Shown: positions 34,157-44,578 of the stretch, in pieces
Numbering within the stretch: position 1 is the first letter of the stretch
Layout: each line of letters starts with the position of its first letter
Notes under the pieces: generated by a model
Database searches by the model: none
Told to the model about the DNA's origin: nothing
The model's input: the letters and a program-made list of their open reading frames with translations, nothing else
DNA from: Candidatus Palibaumannia cicadellinicola
Lineage (GTDB): Bacteria; Pseudomonadota; Gammaproteobacteria; Enterobacterales; Enterobacteriaceae
Length of the DNA stretch: 64,000 nucleotides
Reading direction: 5' to 3'
Assembly (NCBI RefSeq): GCF_001269425.1
Contig: NZ_CP011787.1
Location: 434,001 to 498,000, forward strand
Position numbers and translations under genes: made by a program

Positions 34157-35464
34157 TTACATAATTAAATTACGTATATCAGTAATCATATGACTTATTA
34201 AATTAATAAAACGTACTCCATCGCCTCCATTAATTACTCTATGATCATATGATAATGATATCGGTAACATAAGTACTGGAGTAAACATATTATCATTCCA
34301 TACAGCTTTTAAATAGGATTTAGATATCCCTAATATAGCTACTTCTGGTGCATTTACTATAGGAGTAAATGTCATACCACCACCAATACTACCTAAATTA
34401 GAGATAGTGAAACATCCTCCTTGCATATCAGATGCAGTTAGTGTCCCAGTATTAGCTTTTTTAGCAAACTCAGTAAGTTCATGCGCTAACTCAATAATAC
34501 CTTTTGTGTTTACATTACGACATACAGGTACTACTACTCCATTTATAGTATCTATTGCAATACCAATATTAATATATTTTTTTATACAAATTGTTTTTTC
34601 ATCTGAAGATAATGAACTATTAAAATAAGGTAATTCTTGTAATACCTTAGCAACTGCTTTTAGCATAAAAACTAATAATGTAATTTTTATATTTATATTT
34701 TTATTTGCTAATTTAGTATTTTGTTGTGTTCTAAATTTTTCTACTTCTGTAATATTGATTTCATCAAACTGAGTAACATGAGGAATATTAGTCCAATTCT
34801 TCTGTAGTTTTTCACTTGATATTTTTTGAATTTTGCTTAATTCAACCTCTTCAATATCTCCAAATTTACTATAATTACAATTATTTGATACTGATAAAAT
34901 AGGTGAAATATTACTCTTTGTACAAATAGAAGAGTGTATAATATTTTTTATGTAATTTTTGATATCATTACGTACAATTCTACCTTTTCTACCTGTACCT
35001 TTTATGTTAGCTAAATTAATATCAAATTCATGTGCTATACGACGAATCAATGGAGTAGCATGAATATAGGCATCATTATTTTGTATTACATTATTATTTA
35101 TATGATCTGTGATATCATCTTCTATATTTATATTAGAAGATGACATTATAGGTTCTAATTTAATTAAATTATCATTGTTAATAGATGTTTCTATATTAGA
35201 AGAAAAAATATTTTTTTTATCTGATTCTATTGCTATAGAATCAACATTCATTTTCATAATCATTGAACCAGTACTTACTTTATCACCTATATTAATATAA
35301 ATTTTTGTTATTTTTCCAGAGTAAGGTGCTGGAATTTCCATTGAAGCTTTATTTCCTTCTACAGTAATTAAAGATTGATTAACTTCAATTGTATCGCCTA
35401 TATTAACTAGAATTTCAGTTACTTCTACTTCATCTGTACCGATATCAGGCAATTTAATTTCCAT
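34157..35464 (-). CDS. aceF: Pyruvate dehydrogenase E2, dihydrolipoyl acetyltransferase
   Basis: Core of the pyruvate dehydrogenase complex, transferring acetyl groups to CoA. It has one lipoyl domain (1-75, lipoyl Lys39 in EGNKASMEIPAP), a linker rich in Ser/Asn/Asp, a peripheral-subunit-binding domain (about 137-172, ATPLIRRIAHEFDINLANIKG) and the catalytic domain ending SYDHRVINGGDGVRF. At 435 aa it is much shorter than E. coli AceF (630 aa, three lipoyl domains). The catalytic HRVIN has Asn where E. coli has Asp, as in the Azotobacter enzyme, so activity is expected. Confidence 0.97.
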   Translation of the reverse strand: MEIKLPDIGTDEVEVTEILVNIGDTIEVNQSLITVEGNKASMEIPAPYSGKITKIYINIGDKVSTGSMIMKMNVDSIAIESDKKNIFSSNIETSINNDNLIKLEPIMSSSNINIEDDITDHINNNVIQNNDAYIHATPLIRRIAHEFDINLANIKGTGRKGRIVRNDIKNYIKNIIHSSICTKSNISPILSVSNNCNYSKFGDIEEVELSKIQKISSEKLQKNWTNIPHVTQFDEINITEVEKFRTQQNTKLANKNINIKITLLVFMLKAVAKVLQELPYFNSSLSSDEKTICIKKYINIGIAIDTINGVVVPVCRNVNTKGIIELAHELTEFAKKANTGTLTASDMQGGCFTISNLGSIGGGMTFTPIVNAPEVAILGISKSYLKAVWNDNMFTPVLMLPISLSYDHRVINGGDGVRFINLISHMITDIRNLIM

Positions 35465-35485
35465 AATTATTATTTATTTTACCTC

Positions 35486-38158
35486 TTATGCCAGCCGTGG
35501 ATTAATTTTTTCAATATCAATACCAAAAGTATTAATTGCTTTATCTAATATATCAGCTTTAATTTGTCCTATTTTTACTAATTCCCATAATGCAGCTACT
35601 ACTATATAATTTGTATCTACTTCAAAATAGTTTCGTAAGTTATCGCGGCTATCAGAAAGACCAAAACCATCTGTACCTAATACGCTAAAATTAGAAGTAG
35701 GTATAAATTTACGTATTTGTTCTGCAAATAATTTCATATAGTCAGTCGATGCTACAACCGGTGCTGTATTCAGAACAGTTGCAACATATGGTATACGTGG
35801 TGATTGTGTAGGATGTAACATATTCCAGCGATCACAATCTTGACCATCACGAGCTAATTCAGTAAAAGAAGTAACACTATAAACATCAGAACTAATTTGA
35901 TATTCGTTTGATAGTATTTTAGCTGCTTGACGTACTTGACGTAAAATAGCACCAGAGCTTATTAGCTGAATTTTTCCTTTTTTGCCTTCTATAGTTTCTA
36001 GTTTATAAATTCCTTTACGAATACCTTCTTCGACTCCTATTGGCATAGCTGGCATATAATAGTTTTCGTTTAGTGTAGTTATATAATAATATATATTTTC
36101 TTGTTTTTCTCCATACATACGATTTATTCCGTCATGTATAATAACCGCTACTTCATAGGCATATGCAGGATCATAAGAAATACAATTTGGAATTGTTAAT
36201 GCTTGAATATGACTATGTCCATCTTCGTGCTGTAACCCCTCTCCGTTCAGAGTAGTACGACCAGAAGTTCCTCCAATTAAAAAACCACGTGCTTGTTGGT
36301 CACCAGCGGCCCATAACAGATCACCAATACGCTGAAAACCAAACATAGAATAATAAATATAAAATGGAATCATTGGTAAATCATTAGTACTGTAAGAAGT
36401 AGCAGCAGCTAACCAAGAAGATGCAGCCCCTAATTCATTAATTCCTTCTTGTAAAATTTGACCTTTATTGTCTTCACGATAATAAGCTACTTGCTCTCTA
36501 TCTTGAGGTATATACTTTTGTCCATTTGAGTTATAAATACCAATAGATCTAAATAATCCTTCCATACCAAATGTACGTGCTTCATCTGCAATAATAGGCA
36601 CTAACCTATCTTTAATAGGTTGTTTAAGTAAAATATTTAATGTACGGACAAAAGCTACAGTAGTAGATATTTCTTTTTTTTGTTCATTGAGTAATGAGCT
36701 AAAATGATTTAATTTGGGTAATTGAAGTTGCTTGGTAAAATTTTTTTGTCTACTTGGTAGGTAACCGTATAGTGCCTTACGTTTTTCATGTATATATTTA
36801 TATTCTTCTGAATTTTTGTTAAATTTAATGTAAGGTAATAATTCTATTTGATCATCCTGAATCATATTTAAATTAAAACGATTACGAAAAGAACGTATTC
36901 CTTCTATATTTATTTTTTTTACCTGATGAGCAATATTCATTCCTTCTCCTGTAATACCCATACCATAGCCTTTTATGGTATGGGCTAAAATTACTACAGG
37001 CTTACCAATAATATTCTTAGCTTTTTGTAAAGCAGCAAAAATTTTTTTTGGATCGTGACCACCACGATTTAATGACCAAATTTCTTCGTCACTCATATTT
37101 TCTACTAATGCAGCAGTTTCATGATATTTACCAAAAAAATATTTACGTACATAAGCTCCATTTTTAGATTTAAATGTTTGGTAATCACCATCTAATGTTT
37201 CATTCATTAATTGAATTAATTTATTATAATTTTTTTGACACAACAGTTTATCCCAACGACTACCCCAAATAACCTTTATTACTTCCCAACCTGCACCCTT
37301 AAATATGCATTCTAGCTCATTAATTATTTTTCCATTTCCATTTACCGGGCCATCTAAACGTTGTAGATTACAGTTAATTATAAAAATAAGATTATCAAGT
37401 TTTTCACGAGTAGCTATATTTAGTGCTCCCTTAGATTCTGGTTCATCCATTTCACCATCGCCTAAAAAAGCATAAACCGTTTGATTACTTGTATCTTTTA
37501 ATCCACGATTATTAAGATATTTAAGAAATTTTGCTTGATATATAGCACATATTGGTCCTAGTCCCATAGATACTGTAGGAAATTGCCAAAATTCTGGCAT
37601 TAACTTAGGATGTGGATAAGAAGATAATCCTTTACCGTGTACTTCTTGACGAAAATTATTCATTTGTTCTATTGTAATACGACCTTCTAAAAAGGCTCTT
37701 GCATATATTCCAGGAGATATATGTCCTTGAAAATATACTAAATCACCACCATCAGTTTTATTACATGCTCTAAAAAAATGATTAAAACAAACATCATAAA
37801 TAGTAGCAGATGATTGAAAAGAAGCTATATGACCACCTAAATCTAAATTTTTTTTAGATGCATTTAATACTATCATCATAGTATTCCAACGTATAACCGA
37901 ACGAATACGTCGTTCTAAATTTAGATTACCTGGATATTCAGGCTCATCTTCTACTGGAATACTATTAATATAATTACTAATAGTCGTATCATTAAATATT
38001 TGTATACCGCTGTTATGTGCTTTATGTAATATTTTGTTAATCAAAAATTTTGCACGTATAATCCCTTCTTTACTAATAACTGATTCAATAGCAGATAACC
38101 AGTCACGTGTTTCGATAGGATCTACATCATTAGGATCAAAATAGAATTTTTCTAACAT
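35486..38158 (-). CDS. aceE: Pyruvate dehydrogenase E1 component
   Basis: Thiamine-diphosphate enzyme that decarboxylates pyruvate and acetylates the E2 lipoyl group. 890 aa, homodimeric type (E. coli 887). The ThDP/Mg motif GDGEMDEPESKGAL is followed about 30 residues later by NCNLQRLDG. FLIGGTSGRTTLNGEGLQHEDGHS marks the active-site loop region (about residues 626-649). 21 bp before aceF. In E. coli pdhR lies upstream; here the next gene is the divergent nadC, so pyruvate-responsive control by an adjacent PdhR is gone. Confidence 0.98.
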   Translation of the reverse strand: MLEKFYFDPNDVDPIETRDWLSAIESVISKEGIIRAKFLINKILHKAHNSGIQIFNDTTISNYINSIPVEDEPEYPGNLNLERRIRSVIRWNTMMIVLNASKKNLDLGGHIASFQSSATIYDVCFNHFFRACNKTDGGDLVYFQGHISPGIYARAFLEGRITIEQMNNFRQEVHGKGLSSYPHPKLMPEFWQFPTVSMGLGPICAIYQAKFLKYLNNRGLKDTSNQTVYAFLGDGEMDEPESKGALNIATREKLDNLIFIINCNLQRLDGPVNGNGKIINELECIFKGAGWEVIKVIWGSRWDKLLCQKNYNKLIQLMNETLDGDYQTFKSKNGAYVRKYFFGKYHETAALVENMSDEEIWSLNRGGHDPKKIFAALQKAKNIIGKPVVILAHTIKGYGMGITGEGMNIAHQVKKINIEGIRSFRNRFNLNMIQDDQIELLPYIKFNKNSEEYKYIHEKRKALYGYLPSRQKNFTKQLQLPKLNHFSSLLNEQKKEISTTVAFVRTLNILLKQPIKDRLVPIIADEARTFGMEGLFRSIGIYNSNGQKYIPQDREQVAYYREDNKGQILQEGINELGAASSWLAAATSYSTNDLPMIPFYIYYSMFGFQRIGDLLWAAGDQQARGFLIGGTSGRTTLNGEGLQHEDGHSHIQALTIPNCISYDPAYAYEVAVIIHDGINRMYGEKQENIYYYITTLNENYYMPAMPIGVEEGIRKGIYKLETIEGKKGKIQLISSGAILRQVRQAAKILSNEYQISSDVYSVTSFTELARDGQDCDRWNMLHPTQSPRIPYVATVLNTAPVVASTDYMKLFAEQIRKFIPTSNFSVLGTDGFGLSDSRDNLRNYFEVDTNYIVVAALWELVKIGQIKADILDKAINTFGIDIEKINPRLA

Positions 38159-38289
38159 GGTGTTTTCCTTAGATTTTTAATTCTATATATTTTAATATTT
38201 TACTGTGTAATTTAAATTTTCAAAAAAATATTTTTTTAGTACAACTAAAGTTATTATTTTTAATTTTAAATATAAAATATGGAGTTGTT

Positions 38290-39180
38290 ATGTTTTATAA
38301 AATAAATAATACTAATAATCGTAAAAAAGAATTATTTATACGTATTAAAAAATATATTCCATTTATAGTAAATTTTTCTCTAAAAGAAGATTTAGGTGGA
38401 GTAATTAATATAGAATCAGATATTACTACTAAATTAATATCTGAAAACAGTAAGTCTAATGCAGTAATTATAACAAGAGATAATGGCATTTTCTGTGGTA
38501 AAAATTGGTTTCAAGAAGTATTTAAACAACTAGGGAATAATGTTAGTATTAATTGGCAAGTAGCTGATGGAGATGTAATAGAAGCTAATCAAATATTATG
38601 TACACTTTATGGTCCTACACGAATATTACTTATTGGTGAACGTACTGCTCTAAATTTTATTCAAACTATGAGTGGTGTGGCTAGTCAAGTAAAATATTAT
38701 TCTGATCTATTATATCAGACTAATACTAAACTGTTAGATACAAGAAAAACATTACCTGGATTACGTACAGCATTAAAATATGCGGTGTTATGTGGAGGTG
38801 GTAATAACCATAGATTAGATTTAACAGATGCCTTTCTGATAAAGGATAATCATATTATTGCAGCAGGATCTATAACTAATGCAGTAGCACAAGCCAAGAT
38901 AATTAGTACTTCAATACCAATTGAAGTAGAAGTAAAAAATTTTAAAGAATTAGTAGAAGCATTAGCAGCACAAGTAGATATTATCATGCTAGATAATTTT
39001 AGTAATCAAAATATCTCACAAGCTATAGCTATTAATAAGCAACAAGCTGCACTAGAAATTTCTGGTAACATTACGCTAAATAATATCAAAGAATATGCAT
39101 TAATGGGTATTGATTATATTTCAGTAGGAGCATTAACAAAAAATGTACGTGCGCTAGATTTAACTATGTATTTACAATAA
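38290..39180 (+). CDS. nadC: Nicotinate-nucleotide pyrophosphorylase (quinolinate PRTase)
   Basis: Converts quinolinate and PRPP to nicotinate mononucleotide in de novo NAD synthesis. 296 aa (E. coli 297). Conserved: LKEDLGG near the N terminus, ERTALNFIQTMSGVAS, DTRKTLPGLR, and IMLDNFSNQNI with the C-terminal ISVGALTKNVRALD. GGAG stands 6 nt before the start. Divergent from aceE across 131 bp; E. coli has ampDE, aroP and pdhR in this gap. Confidence 0.97.
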   Translation: MFYKINNTNNRKKELFIRIKKYIPFIVNFSLKEDLGGVINIESDITTKLISENSKSNAVIITRDNGIFCGKNWFQEVFKQLGNNVSINWQVADGDVIEANQILCTLYGPTRILLIGERTALNFIQTMSGVASQVKYYSDLLYQTNTKLLDTRKTLPGLRTALKYAVLCGGGNNHRLDLTDAFLIKDNHIIAAGSITNAVAQAKIISTSIPIEVEVKNFKELVEALAAQVDIIMLDNFSNQNISQAIAINKQQAALEISGNITLNNIKEYALMGIDYISVGALTKNVRALDLTMYLQ

Positions 39181-39208
39181 ATCATATGTAAAAGGATATA
39201 GATTTTTT

Positions 39209-39832
39209 ATGTCTTATGTTGTTGCTCTTACTGGAGGGATTGGTAGTGGAAAAAGCACAATTGCTAATATATTTGCTTCCTTAGGTGCATTTATTATAGA
39301 CGCAGATATTCTTACTAAACAGATAGTACAACCAAATAGTAAGACTTTAAGTTGTATTATTAGACATTTTGGTAATAGAATACTAAATTCTAATGGAACT
39401 TTAAATAGTTCAATATTACGTGAAATTATTTTTAATATACCAAAAGAAAAATTATGGCTTAATCAATTAATTCATCCTTTAATTAAGCAATTAACTAAAC
39501 AAAAAATTTGTGCTATGTCTCAATATGTTCCATATATAATATGGGTAATACCTCTTTTAATAGAAAATAACTGGCAATCCTATGTAGATAGGATTTTAGT
39601 AGTAGATGTAATTACTGAAATACAAATCAGTAGAACAATTAATCGTGATAATATTAATCATAATTTAATTAAAAAAATTTTAGCTGCTCAGACTACACGT
39701 CAACATCGTTTATTATATGCTAATGATATTATTGATAATAATAGTTATCTAAAAAATACTATTAATAATATTAATAAATTACATAATTTATATTTAAATC
39801 TTGCTGTAAGTAAAAAAAATTACACAATTTAA
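39209..39832 (+). CDS. coaE: Dephospho-CoA kinase
   Basis: Last step of coenzyme A synthesis. 207 aa (E. coli 206). P-loop GGIGSGKST at residues 9-17, the DADILTKQIVQ substrate segment and the RDNINHNLIKKILAAQ lid-like region are visible. 28 bp after nadC, same strand, so probably cotranscribed. Guanylate reductase and pilin-like genes found between them in E. coli are absent. Convergent with secA across 65 bp. Confidence 0.95.
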   Translation: MSYVVALTGGIGSGKSTIANIFASLGAFIIDADILTKQIVQPNSKTLSCIIRHFGNRILNSNGTLNSSILREIIFNIPKEKLWLNQLIHPLIKQLTKQKICAMSQYVPYIIWVIPLLIENNWQSYVDRILVVDVITEIQISRTINRDNINHNLIKKILAAQTTRQHRLLYANDIIDNNSYLKNTINNINKLHNLYLNLAVSKKNYTI

Positions 39833-39897
39833 TCTGTAAAAGTAAAAATTAGTTTTTATAAGCTATTATAATATAATAGTGAGTTAATATTAATTTA

Positions 39898-42483
39898 TTA
39901 CTTTACTTTGTTACTTAAAGTATAAACTGATAATATAGGAATATTAGTATCATTTAATAATGATTGAATTATATTATGCTCTTTAAGCATTTTTAATTCT
40001 ATTTTACTCAGTGTAATAATTACTTCATATTTTAATGAATCTAACATAGATTGAAACATCTTAAAAGATTCACGCTTATACTCTTGTTTTGGATCTTTTT
40101 GTGCATATCCTCGTAAATGAATTCCTTGACGTAAATAGTCCATTGCTGCTAGATGTTCTTGCCATAGTAAGTCTAGTGTTTGTAACATGACGCGTATTTC
40201 TAACAGACGTATGATATTGAAACCTATGATTTCTTCTTTAATTCTATATTGCTCTATCATCTGATTTAGTATTGTAGAATATAAATCTAATACATCTAAT
40301 TTATAGAGCTCAGATTTAGTCAAGGGAATATTTATATTAATACCAAAATCATTTTTTATACGCTGTTGTAAACTTACTAGATCCCACATATCTTCTAAAG
40401 ATTGTGGTGGAATATAAGTATTAATAATATTTGTTAGTACATCTTTACGAATAATATTAATAGTATCACTAATATCTATTGCTTCTAACAATTCATTACG
40501 TTGTGCATAAATTACTTTACGTTGATCATTAATGACATCATCGTATTCTAATAACTGTTTACGAATATCAAAATTACGACTTTCTACTTTACTTTGAGCA
40601 TTAGCAATTGCTTTTGTTATCCACGGATGTTCTATAGCTTCACCAGACTTCATGCCTAATTTTCGCATAATATTAGATACGTTATTAGAAGCAAAAATAC
40701 GCATTAGAGTATCTTCCATAGATAAATAGAAACGAGATGATCCAATATCTCCTTGACGACCAGAACGTCCACGTAACTGATTATCAATTCTGCGTGATTC
40801 ATGACGTTCTGTACCAATAATATGCAGACCTCCAGCAGCTAATACTGCATCATGCTGTTTTTGCCATAATAATTTAAGATTATTTATTTTTTTATTAGAT
40901 GTTTTTTGTCCGTGAATTGCTGCTTGCCAATTACCACCTAATACAATATCAGTTCCACGTCCAGCCATATTAGTTGATATAGTTACTGCTCCAGGCTTAC
41001 CAGCTTGTGCGACTATTTCTGCTTCCATAGAATGAAATTTAGCATTTAATACTTTATGTTTAATACCTAATGTTTCTAATTGATGAGATATCATTTCTGA
41101 TTTTTCAATTGAAATAGTTCCTACTAAAACGGGTTGTCCTCGTTGAATACAATTCTTAATTTCTTTTATAATAGCATTAATTTTATCTTTCTCTGTTAGA
41201 AAAATAAGATCTGGAAAATCTTTACGAATCATTGGTTTATTAGTTGGAACTACGATAGTATCTAACTGATAAATTGATCTAAACTCTAAGGCTTCAGTAT
41301 CTGCAGTACCAGTCATACCTGATAATTTTTCATATAATCTAAAATAATTCTGAAAAGTTATTGATGCTAATGTTTGATTTTCGTTCTGTATAACTACATG
41401 CTCTTTAGCTTCTATTGCTTGATGTAAACCATCTGACCATCTACGACCAGGTAAAGTTCGACCAGTATGCTCATCTACAATCATAACTTCACCATGTTTT
41501 ACTATATAATCAACATTTCGTGAGAATAATACATAGGCACGTAGAGCTGCAGTAATATGATACATTAATATAATATTCTTTGTAGAATACAGTGATTCTT
41601 TCTCATCTAATAGACCAAACTGAACTAAAAGTTTTTCCATTAAAACTAGACCACGTTCAGTAAAATATACTTGGCGCTCTTTTTCATCTATAGTATAATG
41701 ACCTTTACCTTTAAAAGTATCTGAATCTTCTTTATCCTGACAAATAAAGAATGGCATTAATTTATCAATTTTATAATAAATATCAGAGCTATTTTCGGTT
41801 GGTCCAGAAATAATTAATGGTGTACGTGCTTCGTCTATAAGAATAGAGTCAACTTCATCTACTAATGCATAGTGCAGTTTTCTTTGTACACGTTCTTTTA
41901 TACTAAATGCCATATTATCTCTTAAATAGTCAAAACCATACTCATGGTTAGTTCCATAAGTAATATCAGCATTATACGCATTACGTTTAGCAGAAGTAGA
42001 TATTCCATGTAAGTTAATACCAATACTAAGACCAAGAAATTCGAATAGTGCACTATTATGTTCTGCATCTCTTTTTGCTAAATAATCATTAACAGTAACA
42101 ATATGTACTCCATTACCACTAAGAGCATTCAAATAAGCAGGTAAAGTAGCCGTTAAAGTTTTTCCTTCACCAGTACGCATCTCGGCAATACAACGTTTGT
42201 TTAGTACCATACCACCTAATAGCTGAACATCGAAGTGACGCATACCAATAACTCTCTTACTAGCTTCTCTGACTACAGCAAATGCTTCTGGTAAAATATT
42301 ATCTATAGATTCATTATTATTAAGTCTATCACGAAATTCTGAAGTTTTATCTGCTAATTCTTCATCTTTTAGTTTTTCTAGCTTAGGTTCCAAATTATTA
42401 ATAATATCTACAATTTTACTCATATAACGTAGTCTACGATCATTGCTGCTACCGAATATTCTAGTAAAAAATCGTGCTAACAT
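39898..42483 (-). CDS. secA: Preprotein translocase ATPase SecA, lacking the C-terminal zinc tail
   Basis: Motor that pushes preproteins through SecYEG. Walker [10 protein letters not shown] with GEGKT at 105-109, [16 protein letters not shown] (Walker B region), SGMTGTA and [12 protein letters not shown] of the second nucleotide-binding fold, and GRSGRQGD are intact. It is 861 aa against 901: after the helical scaffold the protein ends LSNKVK with no CPCGSGKKYKHCHG-type zinc motif, the part that binds SecB and lipid. The upstream secM arrest peptide found in E. coli is missing. Confidence 0.97.
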   Translation of the reverse strand: MLARFFTRIFGSSNDRRLRYMSKIVDIINNLEPKLEKLKDEELADKTSEFRDRLNNNESIDNILPEAFAVVREASKRVIGMRHFDVQLLGGMVLNKRCIAEMRTGEGKTLTATLPAYLNALSGNGVHIVTVNDYLAKRDAEHNSALFEFLGLSIGINLHGISTSAKRNAYNADITYGTNHEYGFDYLRDNMAFSIKERVQRKLHYALVDEVDSILIDEARTPLIISGPTENSSDIYYKIDKLMPFFICQDKEDSDTFKGKGHYTIDEKERQVYFTERGLVLMEKLLVQFGLLDEKESLYSTKNIILMYHITAALRAYVLFSRNVDYIVKHGEVMIVDEHTGRTLPGRRWSDGLHQAIEAKEHVVIQNENQTLASITFQNYFRLYEKLSGMTGTADTEALEFRSIYQLDTIVVPTNKPMIRKDFPDLIFLTEKDKINAIIKEIKNCIQRGQPVLVGTISIEKSEMISHQLETLGIKHKVLNAKFHSMEAEIVAQAGKPGAVTISTNMAGRGTDIVLGGNWQAAIHGQKTSNKKINNLKLLWQKQHDAVLAAGGLHIIGTERHESRRIDNQLRGRSGRQGDIGSSRFYLSMEDTLMRIFASNNVSNIMRKLGMKSGEAIEHPWITKAIANAQSKVESRNFDIRKQLLEYDDVINDQRKVIYAQRNELLEAIDISDTINIIRKDVLTNIINTYIPPQSLEDMWDLVSLQQRIKNDFGININIPLTKSELYKLDVLDLYSTILNQMIEQYRIKEEIIGFNIIRLLEIRVMLQTLDLLWQEHLAAMDYLRQGIHLRGYAQKDPKQEYKRESFKMFQSMLDSLKYEVIITLSKIELKMLKEHNIIQSLLNDTNIPILSVYTLSNKVK

Positions 42484-42832
42484 AATAATTTTATTCTCGT
42501 TCGTTATAACACTATATATTAGTTATTAGTATTTTATAACTATAGGTAATAAGAAAATTACTATTGTTTTATTTTTTTAAATTATATTTAAATAATGAGT
42601 AAAAAATTATTAATTTTTATACATTTTTGTTATAATATTATAATTTATGCATTAATTTAATTAGACTAATATATTTAAATAACAATAATTTTTTATTCAA
42701 AATTTTTCATATCTAATTTTTTTTTTAATATATTAAATTTAAAATATATCAATGTTTTAGAAACAATTAAATTAGGTAAATTAATTAAAAATTTTTAAAC
42801 TAAAATAAAATTATTTATATTGGAGTTTGCTG
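42484..42832. other. Non-coding AT-rich gap between secA and the DciA-like gene
   Basis: A 349-bp divergent intergenic region, almost entirely A and T. It should contain the promoters of both flanking genes; a TATAAT at 42631-42636 is a possible -10, but hexamer matches mean little in such DNA. No reading frame, RNA gene or secM remnant recognised. Confidence 0.6.
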
Positions 42833-43345
42833 ATGCGTGACAACAGTCCAAAATCTATTAATATTTTATTAAAAACACTGAATAATTCTTATAATTCTTC
42901 GTTATCACAAATACAGCAACATGCAGTAAATTTATTTAAACTGAATAGTCAAGTTCTTACTTTACTACCAGTCACTATACGTCCTTGGTGCAGAGTCGCT
43001 AATTTTACTAAAAGTAAAATAATATTAGAAACAGCTAATGCTAATTTTATGATAATTTTACAACATCACAGAACATTGTTAATAAAAAATTTACGTAAAA
43101 ATTTTTTACCTTTATTATCTTCTATGAATATTAAAATTCAGCCATCTCTAGCTATAATAGAACAATTAGATATACATCATAATATAAAACTACAAATTAA
43201 TAAAAACAAAAATTTAGTTAAGTCACCAACAATTGTTTTAAGTGTTAAAAGTGCAACATTTATTCGTAATGTTGCAGCACATAGTGAAGGTAAATTACGG
43301 TTAAGACTAGAGCAGTTAGCTAACATAGCACATAGCATAGACTAA
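42833..43345 (+). CDS. DciA-like DUF721 protein (putative helicase loader)
   Basis: 170 aa, start at ATG with GGAG 7 nt upstream. The N terminus MRDNSPKSINILLKTL and the block LRPWCRVANF-like (IRPWCRVANFTKSKIILETANANF) followed by LRKNFLPLL match the DUF721/DciA pattern of a small domain carrying a hydrophobic strand pair and helices. DciA proteins load the replicative helicase DnaB in bacteria without DnaC. A DUF721 gene at this site between lpxC and secM/secA occurs in relatives outside E. coli. The C-terminal third (about 120-170) is basic and less conserved. Assignment is from remembered motifs, not a search. Confidence 0.75.
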   Translation: MRDNSPKSINILLKTLNNSYNSSLSQIQQHAVNLFKLNSQVLTLLPVTIRPWCRVANFTKSKIILETANANFMIILQHHRTLLIKNLRKNFLPLLSSMNIKIQPSLAIIEQLDIHHNIKLQINKNKNLVKSPTIVLSVKSATFIRNVAAHSEGKLRLRLEQLANIAHSID

Positions 43346-43402
43346 AAAAAAGTAAATGAATGATTGATATATATATAATTATTGCTATGTAATTGATTTA
43401 CC

Positions 43403-44560
43403 TTAATCAGCTTGCTTACGTAAAAAAGCTGGGATATCTAAGTAATCTGTTTCTTTAATATTATGTAATTTATTTTCATTTACTACCTTTGCTGTAATTT
43501 TATTTTCTTGATATATAGGCATACTATAAGGATTATTGCTATAACGATTATCTATAATCGTTGGATTATTTTTCTCGTTAACAAAATCAGTTATTTCTTG
43601 GTTTTTTTCAAGACCTATCCCAGTTGCAACAACTGTAACACGTAGTTCATCATTCATATTTGGATCAAGTGAAGTACCAATCACTACAGTAGCATTATCA
43701 GAAGCAAAAGAACGTATTGTATTACCCACTATTTCAAACTCATCTAGTCGTAAATCAAAGCCTGCAGTTATGTTAACTAGTACACCTCTAGCCCCTGATA
43801 AATCAATATCTTCTAACAATGGACTAGAAATTGCTATTTCTGCGGCTTCTTCAGCACGATCTTCTCCACAAGCAACACCAGAACCCATCATAGCATATCC
43901 CATTTCTGACATTACTGTACGTACGTCGGCGAAATCTACATTCATTAATCCTGGGCGGGTAATTAGTTCAGCAATACCCTGTACCGCGCCTTTTAATATG
44001 CTATTAGCAGCACCGAAAGCATCTAATAATGAAATTCCTTTACCTAAAACTTTTAATAATTTATCATTAGGAATAGTAATTAACGAATCTACATGCTTTG
44101 ATAGTTCAGAAATCCCTTGTTCAGCAAATGCCATACGTTTTTTACCTTCAAAATGAAAAGGCTTAGTTATTACCGCTACTGTTAATATCCCTATATCTTT
44201 TGCTACTTCAGCAACTACTGGTGCAGCTCCTGTGCCAGTACCCCCACCCATACCAGCAGCAATAAAAACCATATCTGCGCCTTCTAAAGCGTCACGTAGT
44301 ACTTCACGATCTTCTACCGCAGCATTTCTGCCTACTTCAGGATTAGCACCAGCACCTAACCCTTTAGTAATATTACTACCAATTTGTATTGTTTGGCCGA
44401 CTGTTATTTTACGTAATGCTTGAGCATCAGTATTAACTGCAAAAAAATCCACTCCTTCGATGCATTCACGCACCATATGTTCTACAGCATTACCACCACC
44501 ACCACCTACTCCTATTACTTTTATCACAGCATCATTAGTTAATTCCATGGGTTCAAACAT
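43403..44560 (-). CDS. ftsZ: Cell division protein FtsZ
   Basis: Tubulin-like GTPase forming the division ring. 385 aa from the second of two adjacent ATG codons ([10 protein letters not shown] as in E. coli, 383 aa), with AGGAG 7 nt upstream. GTPase motif GGGTGTG at 105-111; the [11 protein letters not shown] and [13 protein letters not shown] synergy-loop regions are present. A short linker leads to the conserved C-terminal peptide [14 protein letters not shown], which binds FtsA and ZipA. 15 bp separate its first ATG from ftsA. lpxC, which follows in E. coli, is absent. Confidence 0.99.
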   Translation of the reverse strand: MFEPMELTNDAVIKVIGVGGGGGNAVEHMVRECIEGVDFFAVNTDAQALRKITVGQTIQIGSNITKGLGAGANPEVGRNAAVEDREVLRDALEGADMVFIAAGMGGGTGTGAAPVVAEVAKDIGILTVAVITKPFHFEGKKRMAFAEQGISELSKHVDSLITIPNDKLLKVLGKGISLLDAFGAANSILKGAVQGIAELITRPGLMNVDFADVRTVMSEMGYAMMGSGVACGEDRAEEAAEIAISSPLLEDIDLSGARGVLVNITAGFDLRLDEFEIVGNTIRSFASDNATVVIGTSLDPNMNDELRVTVVATGIGLEKNQEITDFVNEKNNPTIIDNRYSNNPYSMPIYQENKITAKVVNENKLHNIKETDYLDIPAFLRKQAD

Positions 44561-44578
44561 CATTTTTCTCCTAAAAAA

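Noticed and set aside
34157-34300. AceF catalytic motif HRVIN instead of HRVID, suspected inactivation
   Set aside because: Asn occurs at this position in the active Azotobacter vinelandii enzyme, so it is a natural variant.
39863-39879. Palindrome CTATTATAATATAATAG between coaE and secA as a bidirectional terminator
   Set aside because: It is A/T only, with a weak stem and no T tract on either side; expected by chance in such DNA.
42827-42832. TTG-CTG start two codons upstream for the DciA-like gene
   Set aside because: The ATG at 42833 has GGAG at the right distance and matches the MRD opening of the family.
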